This document shows, piece by piece, positions 22,604 to 35,040 of a stretch of DNA of 64,000 bases. Below the pieces are notes generated by a model. That model was given only the letters and a program-made list of their open reading frames with translations, was not told the DNA's origin and made no database searches. Every line of letters begins with the position of its first letter. Positions within the stretch are counted from its first letter, which is position 1. The position numbers and the translations under genes are program-made. The stretch is from Rutpela maculata (lineage: Eukaryota; Arthropoda; Insecta; Coleoptera; Cerambycidae), in contig OW386285.2 of assembly GCA_936432065.2 (NCBI GenBank), positions 410,394,547 to 410,458,546 of the forward strand, in the 5' to 3' direction.

Positions 22604-22739
22604 CATTATGTTACATGCATAACCATGTTATGGTTTATAAAATAAATACAACTTTATAAGTACATAGAAAGCTATTTTCCACGTAAAAATAAGTACACTA
22701 AGGGAATAGTCTGAGCACAAATAAACACTAACAATCGAA

Positions 22740-23100
22740 TAAAGTAACCTGTTGGTTCATGTAAGATCTAATAGGTGAAATCCCCCTATTATGTATGTAA
22801 TAGCCACCAAAACGAGACCTGTTTGGTTGTAGAATAACCCCCAATAAGTGATTTACGTAGAATTAACGACATATTAAGTGCTAAGTAGATACATTAAAAC
22901 AGGGGACCAATTGGTGTAACATAACGTAATTAGGTGAAGTAATCACAATTTTGTGAACAAATATTGGTAATATTAGACACTTATTACCTAATAGATGGCT
23001 AAAATAGCTTGTTTTTCACTAATTTCTAAAGATGAAGTCAAAAATATTGGTGGAAATTAAGTTCTGACACCTATTAAGTAACATTGCAAGGAAGTAGCCA
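22740..23100. repeat. Region dense in CCTATTAGGT-like motifs, part 2
   Basis: Same short words as at 21170-21665 (CTAATAGGTGAA, ATTAGGTGAAG, ACCTATTAAGTAA). It lies directly upstream of the LINE at 23.2 kb. Confidence 0.45.
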
Positions 23101-23276
23101 TATTTATTCGAAAATATGGAACACCGAAAACTCGCCATGAAAATTTAAACTTTGGTTTTTGGAAATAATTTAATTCATAAGTATTCATTGAACAGATTGA
23201 AAAGATTTGTATCTATATTTGCTATTTAAAGGAAACTAATTCTGTCTCCTTTGATAACCACTGACATCAACCAAAA

Positions 23277-24308
23277 ATGCCCAATAATACCAATTGCATG
23301 AAGTGTAATGATATATTTGACACAGACACCCTTGCTGTCTGTGACAACTGCAACATTGGGCTGTGCCAACAATGTGCAAAGATAACTTCCACTGAAATGA
23401 GAGCTGTTACCCTCAAAAAAAGAATTATACCTTATTGGTGTATTGACTGCAATCCTACGTTGGCCTCCACTGCCAATTCCTCATTAAATTCGGCACTGGT
23501 ATCCGATCTGAGAAATGAAATTTCTAACATAATTGACAATCAACTTAAAGCACACTATGCAGAAATCACAAGCAAGCTTGACACTTTCATGAACGTCATT
23601 AAGGAATCCAATGTTGACCTAGTAAAACTACTGACAGAAAAGCCACAAAGAGCTGAAAAGTCTCAAGCCACCTATAATCTCTCTCCTGATGATGCATTTA
23701 ATGAACCTAATAAAACTTCTCAAAAAGACTTGGAACAACAAATAAGCACTCTAGAAAAGGAGTTTAAAAACTTAAAGAGCTCTCTTGGTGAAATCCGTGC
23801 TACGCTTCCAAGACACCTAGGGTCATTAAAAACTACAAAAACACCAACTTCTTCAAACTCATCCCCGACTGAATCTACCCACAGACAAGGATTACAGCAA
23901 ATAAATGTGAACCGTAATACTAACACCGGTACGAAGCATTCTCAAACTTTCAATACCCAGGCTAAGTTGAGCAACAATGCACATAATGCTACTATTAAAG
24001 AAACGATGATGCCAGGAAGATCGAAAATCTCTGCTGCTGTTATCACCCAGAAAACTGCCATCTTTGTTGGAAAAGTATCACCAGATGTCTCCGTAAATGA
24101 CATGCAGGAATATATACATGAAAACTTTGAAGATGAAACCTTTGTTGTTAAAGAACTACCTGCAAGATCAGGGGAATACACTAGCTTTCGCATAGATGCC
24201 AAGAAAGACCTCGAAGATGAATTACTTAATCCTGACCTGTGGCCAGATTTGGTCATCCATAAATTTGAATTTTTTCGATCAAGACCCTACTCACATAAAC
24301 ATAAATAA
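23277..24308 (+). CDS. LINE ORF1: zinc-finger, coiled-coil nucleic-acid-binding protein
   Basis: 343 residues. The N-terminus has a PHD-like Cys cluster (NCMKCND, CDNCNIGLCQQC, YWCIDC, residues about 7-60). A charged, probably coiled-coil region follows (about 80-175), then a Ser/Thr/Asn-rich linker. The C-terminal module (TAIFVGKVSPDVSV to FEFFRSRPYSH) resembles the RNA-binding fold found at the end of many insect CR1/Jockey ORF1 proteins. ORF1 proteins coat the LINE RNA and help target-primed reverse transcription. It overlaps ORF2 in another frame by about 110 bases. No lesion is visible. Confidence 0.85.
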   Translation: MPNNTNCMKCNDIFDTDTLAVCDNCNIGLCQQCAKITSTEMRAVTLKKRIIPYWCIDCNPTLASTANSSLNSALVSDLRNEISNIIDNQLKAHYAEITSKLDTFMNVIKESNVDLVKLLTEKPQRAEKSQATYNLSPDDAFNEPNKTSQKDLEQQISTLEKEFKNLKSSLGEIRATLPRHLGSLKTTKTPTSSNSSPTESTHRQGLQQINVNRNTNTGTKHSQTFNTQAKLSNNAHNATIKETMMPGRSKISAAVITQKTAIFVGKVSPDVSVNDMQEYIHENFEDETFVVKELPARSGEYTSFRIDAKKDLEDELLNPDLWPDLVIHKFEFFRSRPYSHKHK

Positions 24309-27177
24309 GAAAAATGTTGACACTTTATCAAAGCTGTCTTCTCATAACACAACTGATACAGATGAGCTCAAAATACTACACCAAAACCTTCAAAGTGTAA
24401 GAAACAAAACTATTGAACTAGAAATTTTTGTTAAAACAGAAAACATTTCTGTTATTTGTCTCACTGAACACTGGCTTAACCCTGATGAACTAAATGCCTG
24501 TAACATAATGGGCTATATGATCTCTGCATACTCCTGCCGACCGACCGGTTTTGGGGGAAGTGTTATCTTCACAAAATCTCATCTCACAGCCGACGAGCTG
24601 ACAGAATTAAAAGAATTTTATATTGTAAATATTTTTGAATGTTGTGGTGTAAAGTTAACTGTTAATGGAATTAACTATTTTATTGTATGCATTTATTGCC
24701 CTAAATCAAACTGTGACGATTTTTTAAGGCAACTGGAACAATGTCTTGATCTCTTATTTGACAAGTACAAATCAAAAAATTTTATTCTATGTGGCGACTT
24801 TAATATAGACTATCTAACAACCTCGAAATACCGTAACGATCTCATTGATATTTTAAACGTATTCTCATTAAGATCCATAACCAATTAACCTACTAGACCG
24901 ACTACAATGACTGGTATAGATTATATATGCACAAATCTAGCAGGTGATTCCTCAGTTATAACTAACGGACTATCTGACCATAGTGCAATAGTTCTAACTA
25001 TTTCCAAGTTACCGGAACCATCTAAAGCACCTTTTAAACGTAAATTTTATTCTCAACATAATTTACCAAACTTTATTGAACACCTTTCTAAAGAAACATG
25101 GACAGCTGTGTACAGGGCTAATCACTATGATGTCAATAACCAATATCAAATCTTTAATGACATTTTACAATATTATATAAACACTTTCTTTCCACTTAAA
25201 AATTGTTACTCTCAAAATATTAAAAAATCGAAATCATGGATAACTCCTGCTATTAAAAATTCATCAATAAATCTTAAGAACCTTTATTCACTCTACAAAT
25301 CAAATTTACTAGATCCAGACTACTATAATAATTATAAAAAAATATATAAAAGAATAATCCGTGCAGCGAAAAAAATGCATAATGATGATATCATCTCAAA
25401 CGCACCTAATAAAACCAAGTCTATGTGGAACATCATAAAAAATAACACTAACCTTAATAAACAAAAAACAAACGATGTACAATCACTCAATATCAACAAC
25501 ACCATTATTTCAGATCCTGAACAAATTGCCAAAACCTTTTTAAAATTTTTTATTGACACTCCACTTCTAATTAATCAATCTTTGCCTCTCTTTAATAAAG
25601 AAAATGTCTCCATACTGTCTAACACAGCATCAATATTTCTGAATCCAGTCTCGGTCTCCGAGATCATAAACATCATAGATTCATTAAAGACTTCTAACTC
25701 CACTGGTCCTGATGACATTGCAACAAAACTTATAAAGGCTGCTAAAGTACAAATCGCTGAGGTACTGACTCATATTATAAACAATAGTTTCAAACATGGT
25801 ATATTTCCCGACATCCTTAAATTAAGTAAAATTATACCCATCTATAAGAAAGGTGAAAGAGACTTAGTTGATAACTATAGGCCGATAGCACTACTGTCAG
25901 TAATATCTAAAATAATAGAGAAGGCCATGCTAGCTCGACTGATAAATTTTTTAGATAAAAGTAAAACAATATCCAGTGATCAACATGGTTTCACTAAAGG
26001 TAAATCGACAACTACAGCCCTAAACGCATTCATTAGTGAAGTGTATCGAAATCTAGACGAAGGTAATGACGTACTGGCAAGTTATATAGACTTATCTAAA
26101 GCATTTGATTGCGTCGATCATACTATCCTGCTAAGCAAACTTGAGCTACTTGGTGTTAGGGGAGTCTGTTTACAGTGGTTCAAATCATACCTATCTCAGA
26201 GGCATCAATATGTTGTGTGCAAAGGAAAAAAATCTGAAACAATGCATAATAAAAATGGTGTTCCACAAGGGTCAATTTTAGGTCCTGTGCTCTTCATAAT
26301 TTTTATCAATGACTTACATAAAACAATTGAATCTGGATCTACTACAACATATGCTGATGATATAACTTTGCTTACTGCCAGCTCAGATAATTTTACTACC
26401 CTCGTAAAAGACGTCAATAAAAACCTAAATAAAACCTATAAATATCTCTGTGAACAATGTTTAGCTATGAACCAGAGTAAAACAGTGAACATGGCATTTT
26501 ACTCATCAAGTCTTAAACCACACCAAAGTGCATTGGTAAAAATAAATGGAAGCACAATAAAACAGACCTCAACTTTTAAGTTATTGGGTGTAGTCTTGGA
26601 TGAACATCTAAAATGGGATGCACATATTCATATTTTGAGCTCTAAGTTGGCCAGTATCTGTTATGCCTTAAAACAATTACGGGATATTTGTAGCTTTACA
26701 GTTGTCAAGACCTACTACCATGCTAACTTTGAGTCCGTTATGACATATGGTATTGTATTATGGGGAAAATCATCCGAGTCAAATAGAATATTTAAACTGC
26801 AAAAACGTGCCATACGATACATGCTTGGAATGAATTTTAATGTCAGTTGTAGAGATAGTTTTAGAGAACGTGAAATATTAACCCTGCCTGGTTTCTACAT
26901 ATATAATGTTTTATGCTTTGTTAAAACCAATTTTGAGAACTTTACTCAACATAGAAACAATCATAACTACGATACGAGGGGTAGGAATGACTTACAGTAT
27001 GATGCACACCACCTTGAGCTCTATAAAAACAACCCATATTATCAAGGTGCTTTATTCTATAACAAATTGTCAAATGAGATTAAACAATGCCACTCCATAA
27101 AACACTTTAAAAAAAATCTCAAAGCATATCTAATTGAAAACTGCTTCTATTCTGTAGACGAATTTCTAAATGCCTGA
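24196..27177 (+). pseudogene. LINE ORF2: endonuclease and reverse transcriptase with one in-frame stop
   Basis: The frame encodes an AP-like endonuclease (LHQNLQSVRNK, TEHWLNPDEL, ILCGDFNIDY near 24790, GLSDHSAIVL near 24970). The reverse transcriptase follows: NYRPIALLSV, GFTKGKST, YIDLSKAFDCVDH (motif A), NGVPQGSILGPVLF and TTYADDITLL (motif C near 26350). The C-terminus (YDTRGRNDLQ to FYSVDEFL) is typical of CR1/Daphne-like LINEs; there is no RNase H. A TAA at 24886-24888 splits the protein just before PTRPTTMTGIDYI. The frame is the same on both sides, so this is a single nonsense change. The true start is uncertain. Confidence 0.85.
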
Positions 27178-27447
27178 CCATATCGGTAGTAAAACATTTT
27201 TACAGTTGCCTTACTGCTTTATTTTTTGTCTTGTCTTTTGATGTGATAGACATTTTATAATAAAACTGTGTACTTTAAATTTTATCTTATCACTCCACTA
27301 TTTTACTCTAAGTTCTAAGTTTTATCTTGTACTCTAGTTTTAAGTTTTATCTTGTACTGTAGTAACTAGCATTAAGTTCTGTTTGACACATCCAATATCA
27401 TGTAATTGATCAAATGGGAAAATAAATATCTATTCTATTCTATTCTA

Positions 27448-28037
27448 ACATATTGAGAATTACTGAATTATTATAAGCTTGAAAAATAGAATATCAAGTC
27501 AAAAATTGAAAATAAAAATTTTATATAGTTAAAAGTTTTTTTTGTTTTCTTTATAATAATAGGTATTTTTAAAGGGCTTAGTAATATTTCAAGGTACAAT
27601 GCCTAATTTCAACAGAAAAAAATCATTCCCTAGTAAATTCTTGCATATATACAGTGCAAATTAAACAATAGTCAAGGATAAAAATATGTCTCATAAGTAG
27701 TTAATAAGTAGGTACTTAGTTATTATTATCAACCATTATATAGGTATACAGTTTTACCTTTTTGACGAAGCAGTTTTAAAGCAAGTATAAAAGGTAGAAA
27801 ATAAGTAATCCGCTACGTAGATTTAATGTATTTTTGACATAAAAAAGGTGTCTGACAACCTAACCTAATAGATCCAATAACACCTATTCAGCTTGTTTTC
27901 CACGTCGAATTGACGTGTCAAAAAACATCATTTAGGTTGATTCAACGTCGAATTTATGTCCTATTTCACGTATCGAAATTGGTGGCATCACCTGTTCGAC
28001 ATCGAATCAACGTCGATTAACACCTAAATTGTTAGCT
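27448..28037. other. Intron sequence, no gene seen
   Basis: AT-rich. 27870-28030 contains repeated GACGTCGAAT / ATTCGACGT words, probably part of a MITE or older repeat. Confidence 0.35.
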
Positions 28038-28165
28038 GGGATGAGTTGGTAACACGACGTACAATTTGATATGCGATGCGCATAAAGCTATCACAGTGCG
28101 TATGTCTTATTCTCTTAGTTTATATGATGAAGCGACCTTTGGACGCGCCACCTTAGACTATACAA
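28038..28165. repeat. Second copy of the GTAAACTCTAAG MITE
   Basis: Matches the reverse complement of 3035-3198, but the left end is truncated and about 20 internal bases are missing. Confidence 0.55.
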
Positions 28166-29290
28166 GTGGTCTTTTCTTCACTTCCGGTTTCGCCGGAAGT
28201 GACACTAACTGTCAATTTTTAAATGGAACACCCTGTATATTATTGCATTTTTGAATTCTGCATAATTTTCTGAATCCAAATAAGTCACATTTCAAACGTC
28301 AATATTTTTTATAATATAATTTTTAATTTTGTATTTAAGTGTGCCATGACGGTTCCGATTTATTCTAAATGATCCGTGTAATGCTAAAAAATCGAAATCC
28401 CATCAAGAATATTAAATTATGCGATTTATGAGCAAATAAAGTTCATCAAAATGGTTTTTGGGGCAAAACTCGATTTTTCCAAATGGACCATATTGGTGCC
28501 GTGGTACCATTTATTAGTACTATAAGGAATTTATTCATATGTCGTATTAAAATGTGCGATAAATACAAATAAAATTACAGCTAAAAGAAAATAAGAAAAT
28601 ATAATTTTGTTCTAATTATCTTGTTATATATGTGGCTTTGGAATATAAAAAATGAACACAAAACATTACAATTATTCAAAATACTGTCCATTAACGTCAC
28701 TTCTGAATTCGCATAGCTGTTTCTCGAAGAACGTTCACCAATTGCTGGGCCATTATGCTATTAATTGCGCGTCTTACTCGTAGCTCCAGGTCTTCACGGG
28801 TTGTAACAGTGATTGTGTAGACAATATTTTTAAATGACCCCAAACAAAGAAATCAAGAGGGTTAAATCAGGTGACCTTGGAGATCACCTCACAGGACTGT
28901 TCGTCGAAATTACATTTTCTCCGAATCTCCGTTGAAGGTAATCAATTACTATCCTTGAATTATGGGGAGGAGCGCCATCTTGTTGGAAATACATTCCCTG
29001 TCCTAAATCCAAAGGCAACTCATCTAAAATGTCCTCAATCTCATTTTGCAGGATTCTCAAGTATTTGGCATCAGTCAGGGCTCCTTCAAGTATTATTGAA
29101 CCAATAATTCTACTACCGATTATTCCAAGCCAAACATTGAAATCAAACCACACTTGAAAGTACCTTCCGTAATAAATGTTGATTTTCTTGTAACCAATAT
29201 TTTGTATTTTGTCGGTTACATAATCCCAAATTTGTAGACCTAGACTGGAGGTGTTTTCACAAACATTTAAACCCACAACGGCCTTATGCG
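28166..29290 (-). mobile_element. Decayed mariner-family element
   Basis: The 3' part holds CACTTCCGGTTTCGCCGGAAGTG, a palindrome, then AAATGGAACACCCTGTATATT, a typical mariner-like end. The transposase C-terminal half lies on the minus strand. A similar terminal palindrome and TTTAAATGGAACA occur at 62640-62700 beside a related transposase. Confidence 0.65.
28690..29290 (-). pseudogene. Mariner-like transposase pseudogene, copy 1
   Basis: Reading leftwards from 29276: FDFNVWLGIIGSRIIGSIIL, EGALTDAKYLRILQNEI, then MYFQQDGAPPHNSRIVIDYL with the second catalytic Asp. After a frameshift near 28884 the expected VRWPPRSPDLTPLDFF-type region follows, with WGHLKNIVYT-like sequence continuing to about 28700. 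The N-terminal DNA-binding part is missing. It is inactive. Confidence 0.75.
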
Positions 29291-29755
29291 AAATGAAAAG
29301 TGCTGATAAAAGCAGTAATAGAATTCTATGATATTAAAAAGTAAAATTGCCAGCAGTCAGCTTTCTAGGTCTTATATTACGGTTTTTGATGTATTTTTAA
29401 GTAGATGGTTGCCGGCGCGGGCTCGATTTGAAGTTGATTAGAGTGTGACGCTATGCACACAGTAGGTCGAAAGCTGGTACTCATACTCATAGTATCATGT
29501 TCGATACCCATATATCGGATTCATCTGAAATTTTCAAAATCGCCTAAATTTAACTGATACTTTATCCACAAGAAGTAACAACTACTATATGAAATTCATT
29601 AAATGAGCCCATTGTTATGACTCGCTCATACTTTTGTTATATTTTTATGTATATTTCTATATGTAGTGCAATAAAATTATTATTATTACAACTTTAATGT
29701 TAACTCCAATATCAAAGATATAAAGCAAGTAATTGTGTATAATTTATTATTTTAG
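29291..29755. other. Intron sequence before Mic60 exon 5
   Basis: No gene or clear repeat seen. It ends with the attttag acceptor of exon 5. Confidence 0.4.
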
Positions 29756-30197
29756 CCCAAATTTTGATGTTCCCAAAGACACAAAAGCATTGATTAAGAA
29801 CAACATCCTCAAAGTGCAGGCTGACATCAACAAAGCGAAGGAGGAGCTGGAATTAGAGCAGAAGAAGGGCGGCGTGACAGAGAAATATTGGGACAAGGTA
29901 GAGGCAGCCAGATGTCACTTTTCCGAAGAAATAGAAAGTTTATTTCCATCAATCGATTTATCTAAGAAGGAACTGCACATCAATTCTGAAGAACTGGATT
30001 TGTTTGTTTTGCATACTTACGCCACTATCTTATTTTATCAAAAAGAATTAGCTAGAATGGAAACCATTGTACAAGAGAAGGTGAGACAAGCCGTCGAGGC
30101 TGCGAAAAGAGGTGGCGGAGAGGTATTAAATAATGCACAGATTTGTGAAGCTGTCGAACAGGAAAAACGGAGGCTGAATTTGTGTTTCCAGCAACAG
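29756..30197 (+). CDS. Mic60: Mic60/mitofilin exon 5 (coiled coil)
   Basis: One base completes the split Ser codon, then 147 codons follow without a stop to CAG|GTAATT, phase 0. The product includes NILKVQADINKAKEELELEQ, YWDKVEAARCHFSEEIESLF, the conserved-looking TYATILFYQKELARME and VEQEKRRLNLCFQQQ. It continues the Mic60 helical region that organises MICOS. Confidence 0.9.
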
Positions 30198-31452
30198 GTA
30201 ATTATGGATTGTGATGTAATTTATACTTTGTCGTAATTTTAACCATTTTGTTTTTAATGAATTAGAGTACTTAGAGTGCAAACTAGATAGTGCCGCTAGC
30301 AATTTTTTTTACAGATGATAAATTCAAATAATTAATTTCGTATCCAATATCAAGTTAAAAGGGTTTAGCATTCGATGAGATTCTTATTACAAAATATTTG
30401 GTAATTAACAAGAAATTTACTGCTTTTTTCAGTAGCGGTTTACATTTAACGTCTCATTTTACCAAGAATCCACTAAGTGCCTAGTTTTTCAAAAGATGTT
30501 ATATAAAATTATAGGCTAATCTTATTAAGACTTAGTCATAACAAACCTTCACAGGTATATATCATATTACATGATAACAGCTTCTCTTATTAATTCCTTA
30601 TCTTTAAGATAATGTATTACCAAGGCTTAGAATTACGGATCGGATTCCAGTGATGACAGCTTTTACAGATATAATATATTGTAAACAACTACTGAAACAT
30701 TCCCAAAGTACAAAAACAGATTTTATTTAATTCTACAGTGTTAATGAGTAACGTTTTGTCGGGGAATGCACTATATTAAATAAAAACGTAATGCGTAATA
30801 GATTCTTTTAAATGATTAATTACCGATTAATTACGGTGACAAAATGGAGAAATTTTACCGAAAAAAAAAGTCCCAAATCCCGCTCCCTCTAATTCCTTCA
30901 TTTTTCGGAATTCAAAAAATAGAAAAATTGTTTTAGCAAATTTAATTCTATTTAAATTAGCTAAAATAGTCTTTTGGTGTAAGAGCCAAGATTTAAAAGT
31001 TGCCAGCTGTAGAAGCTCAAAATTTGCGAATCTTAGCCGTACATGGCCGACGTTTCAGTAGTTATCTTCGAAACGAAAAAAAAATCAAAATTCTGATGGA
31101 AGCAAAAGATTCGTAGTGGAAAATACTCGTTTGACCTTATTTTTTATTTCGAGCTAACTCCCACCATTTCGGAGATGTCTGCAAAAAAATAGCAAAAAAC
31201 AGCTTCCATATCGGAGCCGAAAAAATTGCAAAAACATGCAATCTTGACACGTTCATATTTTTTGAAAAACACCATTGGGACGCCTGTATGATGTCGCGAC
31301 ATAAAGAGGAAGTCTTCCAGATAAACCTGATTGTAAATTGCACGGCGAAATTTGAAAATTCAGCTCGGCACGAACGAATCAAAAGTAGCATTTTGTGACA
31401 TTTCAGAAAATCGATATCTCTTTTTGCAACATGTTTAATTTTTTACTCGTTT
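30198..31452. other. Intron sequence with an unclassified repeat
   Basis: No gene seen. 30880-31440 has the simple-word style (AAATTCAAAATTTGCGAATC-like stretches, long A runs) of the foldback arms elsewhere in the window, but I found no partner arm here. Confidence 0.35.
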
Positions 31453-34203
31453 TTGCAAAACTTATTACACCTTCATCTCCCCGAACAGGGATTACTTTCA
31501 CCAATACTTTGCAACGTTTACTGTTCGGATTTTTACAATTTCCAACACTTCGCCCATGAAGGATATATCCTTCAATTTGCCGATGACACCGCCCTTGTGT
31601 CCCATGACAGAACTATCTTCAAGGTAGCAGAAAATTTACAATCACTGGTAAATACAACATGCAGGTGGTTAAATAAATGGAGGCTCAAACCAAACCCCCT
31701 AAAAACACACTTTATTTTATTCCACCACCACCCTTCGGAAATTTTCCCATCGCTAAACATGTACCAACATATTCTACATCCTGAAACTACGGTCAATTAC
31801 CTTGGAATAACCTTCGACAACAAAATTAATTTTAATGCCCATGTTGAGCTCAAGAAAAAGAATATTATTTCGAGGGCTAAACATTTCCGAAGCTTGACAT
31901 ATAATAGGAATGGGATCAACGTAGAAACAGCAAGTAGAATATGCAAGCTTATCTGTCGACCAATGATTGAATATGGACACGTTTTGTATTTAAATTGTAA
32001 AATAAAAAATCATGCACTAAAAAGACTAAAGGTAGCAGAAACATCATCAATAAGAAAAATCACAAAGATTCGACATCCTCTCAACTCTCTTTTATACCAG
32101 CAGACTAATATAATAGTCCAGTGAATTAGAAAATATGCATATTGTAATTCGTTTCAGGATGCCACGTGGATTAAACGATGGTTTTATTGATTACGAACAT
32201 GACCCTGAATTTGGTCCACTTTTTGACCGCCGGAACATTGTTTATTTAACGATTTATTGTTGAAAAATTCCAAAAAATCGACTTTTTTAAAGATAACTCA
32301 AAGACCTTTAATGATAGGTTTTTCAATTTGTAGATACTGTTAGAACTTTGGAAAACGCTTAAAAATTTGTTTAAATAATTGCAAAAAACCGCGAAAATTA
32401 TCGCAATTTGCAAATATTTTTCATTCTTTAACAAAAGCACTTTAATGCTTGAAACTTTGACAAAATATGTCTTTTATTACCCCAAAGTTACCCCTAAAAT
32501 TTCATCAACAAATTTTGATTAGTTTAAGAGATATTCAATTTGTTTATTAAAAACATAAATAATGTAAAGTGCAAATTCACCCAGTTCCCGTTATCGTAGA
32601 GGGTTGATCCGGACATCATTTCTTTCGTTGAGACTTAAACTTTGTTTTCATTAATGGTAAATCAAATCTGCATTATTTTCAACTTCAAAATGGCGTTTGA
32701 AAAAGTGTCATATTTTGAGGTTAGGTTTTCGCTAATAACTTTTAAACAATTGAAGATTTTGCAATATCGTTCTCATATCTTTGTTGCTGGGTTCTTTTCA
32801 CATATTTTCAAAAAAAAAATGACTGTAGCCTTACTAGAAGCCGAGATGATTTTTTTTTTTTTCAATAAATTCGTAATTTGTTTATTAATAAACATTAACA
32901 GCTGAGACTTGGCGAACAACTAGTTTAATAGTCTATCTTTGTAATAGAACAGAATTTGGGGGAAAAAATTCAATTTGCAACGATAACAATAATTAATTTT
33001 AAATCAGCGTCAGAATAGGAGTGAGAAGCATGAGTCATATCTGTAACACATTCATAAAATGATCGAGACGAGTTCAAATCCGTCAACCAAAAATTTACCG
33101 TTTCTCCGATTTTGACTTTTTTTTTTTAATCTGGGGTAGCGTGATGAAATAATAATATCTGTCATGTCGATTTTTTCATAATTAAACAATAATTTGTTAT
33201 AAACAATTATTTTTTGTTAAAAAATTTTTTACGAATTTATTAAAAAAAAAAAACATCTCGGGTTCTAGTAAGGCTAGTCATTTTTTTTTTGAAAATGTGT
33301 GAAAAGAACCCAGCAACAAAGATATGAGAACGATATTGCAAAATCTTCATTTGTTTAATAGTTATTAGCAAAAAACCTAACCTCAAAATGTGACACTTTT
33401 TCAAACTCCATTTTGAAGTTGAAAATAATGCAAATTTGATTTACCATTAATGAAAACATAAAGTTTAAGTCTCAATGAAAAAAATGATGCGCGGATCAAC
33501 CCTCTACGATAACGGGAACTGGGTGAATTTGCACTTTACATTATTTGTTTTTAATAAACAAATTGAATAGCTCTTAAACTAATTAAAATTTTTTGATGAA
33601 ATTTTAGGGGTAACTTTGGGGTAATAAAAGACATATTTTGTCAAAATTTCAAGTACTAAAGTGCTTTTGTTAAAGAATGAAAAATATTTGTAAATTGCGA
33701 AAATTTTCGCGGTTTTTTGCAATTATTTAAACAAATTTTCAAGCGTTTTAAATGAACCACCTCTCAAATTAACCGTTTTCCAAAGTTCTAACAGTATCTA
33801 CAAATTGAAAAACCTATCGTTAAAGGTCTTTGAGTTATCTTTAAAAAAGTCGATTTTTTGGAATTTTTCAACAATAAATCGTTAAATAAACAATGTTCCG
33901 GCGGTCAAAAAGTGGACCAAATTCAGGGTCATGTTCGTAATCAATAAAACTATCGTTTAATCCATGTGGCATCCTGATACGAATTACAATAAATTTCAGA
34001 CTTTTTTTTACTAATTCTACTGGTCTATAATGCCTATAGAAGACCGTCTAACCTATCTATTAAGAAGATCTTCCCAGAGACCACAAAATTTAGAGATAAT
34101 TGAGAAATTTTGCATGAGAAGAGACCCAGGAATAAGAACCATACACAAGCACCCAGAACAAACCCTACTGGAGAAACTACAAAGATTAGCCAACAATAAT
34201 TAA
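31453..34203 (+). pseudogene. LINE reverse transcriptase C-terminal part, split by insertion
   Basis: 31453-32114 encodes QGLLSPILCNVYCSDFYNFQ, LQFADDTALVSHD (motif C), WRLKPNPLKTHFILF, VNYLGITFDNKINF and ICRPMIEYGHVLYLN. The frame stops inside the insertion at 32122. If the insertion and one copy of TATAAT are ignored, the frame resumes at 34032 and stays open for 57 codons to a TAA at 34201. The first reverse transcriptase motifs and the endonuclease are missing, so it was already 5'-truncated. Confidence 0.75.
32115..34025. mobile_element. 1911-bp miniature element with Polinton-like ends
   Basis: A 6-bp direct repeat TATAAT flanks the element (32109-32114 and 34026-34031). It starts AGTCCAGTG and ends CTACTGGTC, and its inverted arms are about 800 bp each (for example AACATTGTTTATTTAACGAT near 32235, inverted near 33880). 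Polinton/Maverick elements are described as having 6-bp target duplications, long inverted repeats and 5'-AG...TC-3' ends, all met here. No polymerase, integrase, protease or ATPase is encoded, so this would be a deletion derivative. Confidence 0.65.
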
Positions 34204-34384
34204 CACTGAAATATCCCACTTCAATCATTGTTATTATTATTTTATAACCATATTGTTAATTATAATTCATTATAGTATATTATAATATATAAATATTGTA
34301 ACAATAGGCCGAAGGACCTTGGTCAATAGCTTATTGAATCAGTTCGTGATTCAATAAAGTTCATTTTATTATTACTATTATTAT

Positions 34385-34614
34385 TGCACCTTCATCATAG
34401 ATACTATCTAAACTTTCTTGGGAAAAAAATCTAGCTTCATAGAAAGTTATTTTTAATATATTTGTAAAAATAGTGAAAATCTATTGCAAAGCCAAAATTA
34501 TGTTATTTGTTCAATCTAAATTTTTATCTCATAGAAATAAAAAAAAAGTAATGGTTAGCTTTTTAAGCTTTATTTTTAGGATTGATTAAAATAGCAGTCA
34601 GTCACATACATGAC
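34385..34614. other. Intron sequence, no gene seen
   Basis: Short AT-rich gap between the LINE tail and the left inverted repeat at 34615. Confidence 0.3.
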
Positions 34615-35040
34615 CCTCTAAAAAAATCCAACTGAATATTTTCCAACGGGATTCTCTTTATTTTGGCGTCATAAATAATTTCTCAAAAGTCCATAAAGCC
34701 AACTGGAAGGCTACACAAGTTACAGAAGGTCAAAGGTCACAAAAATCAGTTTTTCTCAAGTATGTCGTAAATTATCGGTTTTAGGTTAATTTTGTTTGTG
34801 AGATAAATCTGCATAAAAAAAGTCCTATACAAAATTTGCATAGAACCAATAATTTTTGAGATATAGGGCTGAGAAAACTCGGGCATTGTGCTGCATTCAT
34901 TTCCGCACCACCTTTGAGGTAGAATGCAAGGCGCGTTTTTTTTACATGGTGTCCATGGGTTACAAGTTACATTATAATTTTGTTAATTATGGTTCGTCTC
35001 CGTCTATCTCTTCTATTTCCACTTCTTCAGTATTTTCATC

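Larger units (their letters stand above)
23200..27447 (+). mobile_element. Nearly intact CR1/Jockey-like LINE
   Basis: Two ORFs (PHD-like ORF1; ORF2 with endonuclease and reverse transcriptase) are followed by a 3' UTR with AATAAA near 27420 and a (TTCTA)n tail at 27429-27447. The 5' limit is approximate. It inserted in sense orientation within Mic60 intron 4. One nonsense codon in ORF2 is the only clear lesion I saw. Confidence 0.85.
31453..34384 (+). mobile_element. 5'-truncated Jockey-like LINE interrupted by a 1.9-kb element
   Basis: The reverse transcriptase part lies at 31453-32114 and the rest of the ORF plus 3' UTR at 34032-34384. It ends in AATAAAG and an ATT-rich tail. The 1911-bp insertion at 32115-34025 separates the two parts. 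Confidence 0.75.

Noticed and set aside
21806..22659. Several open frames of 79-143 codons on both strands
   Set aside because: No motif, poor composition, and they overlap a MITE and a GC-rich transposon end.
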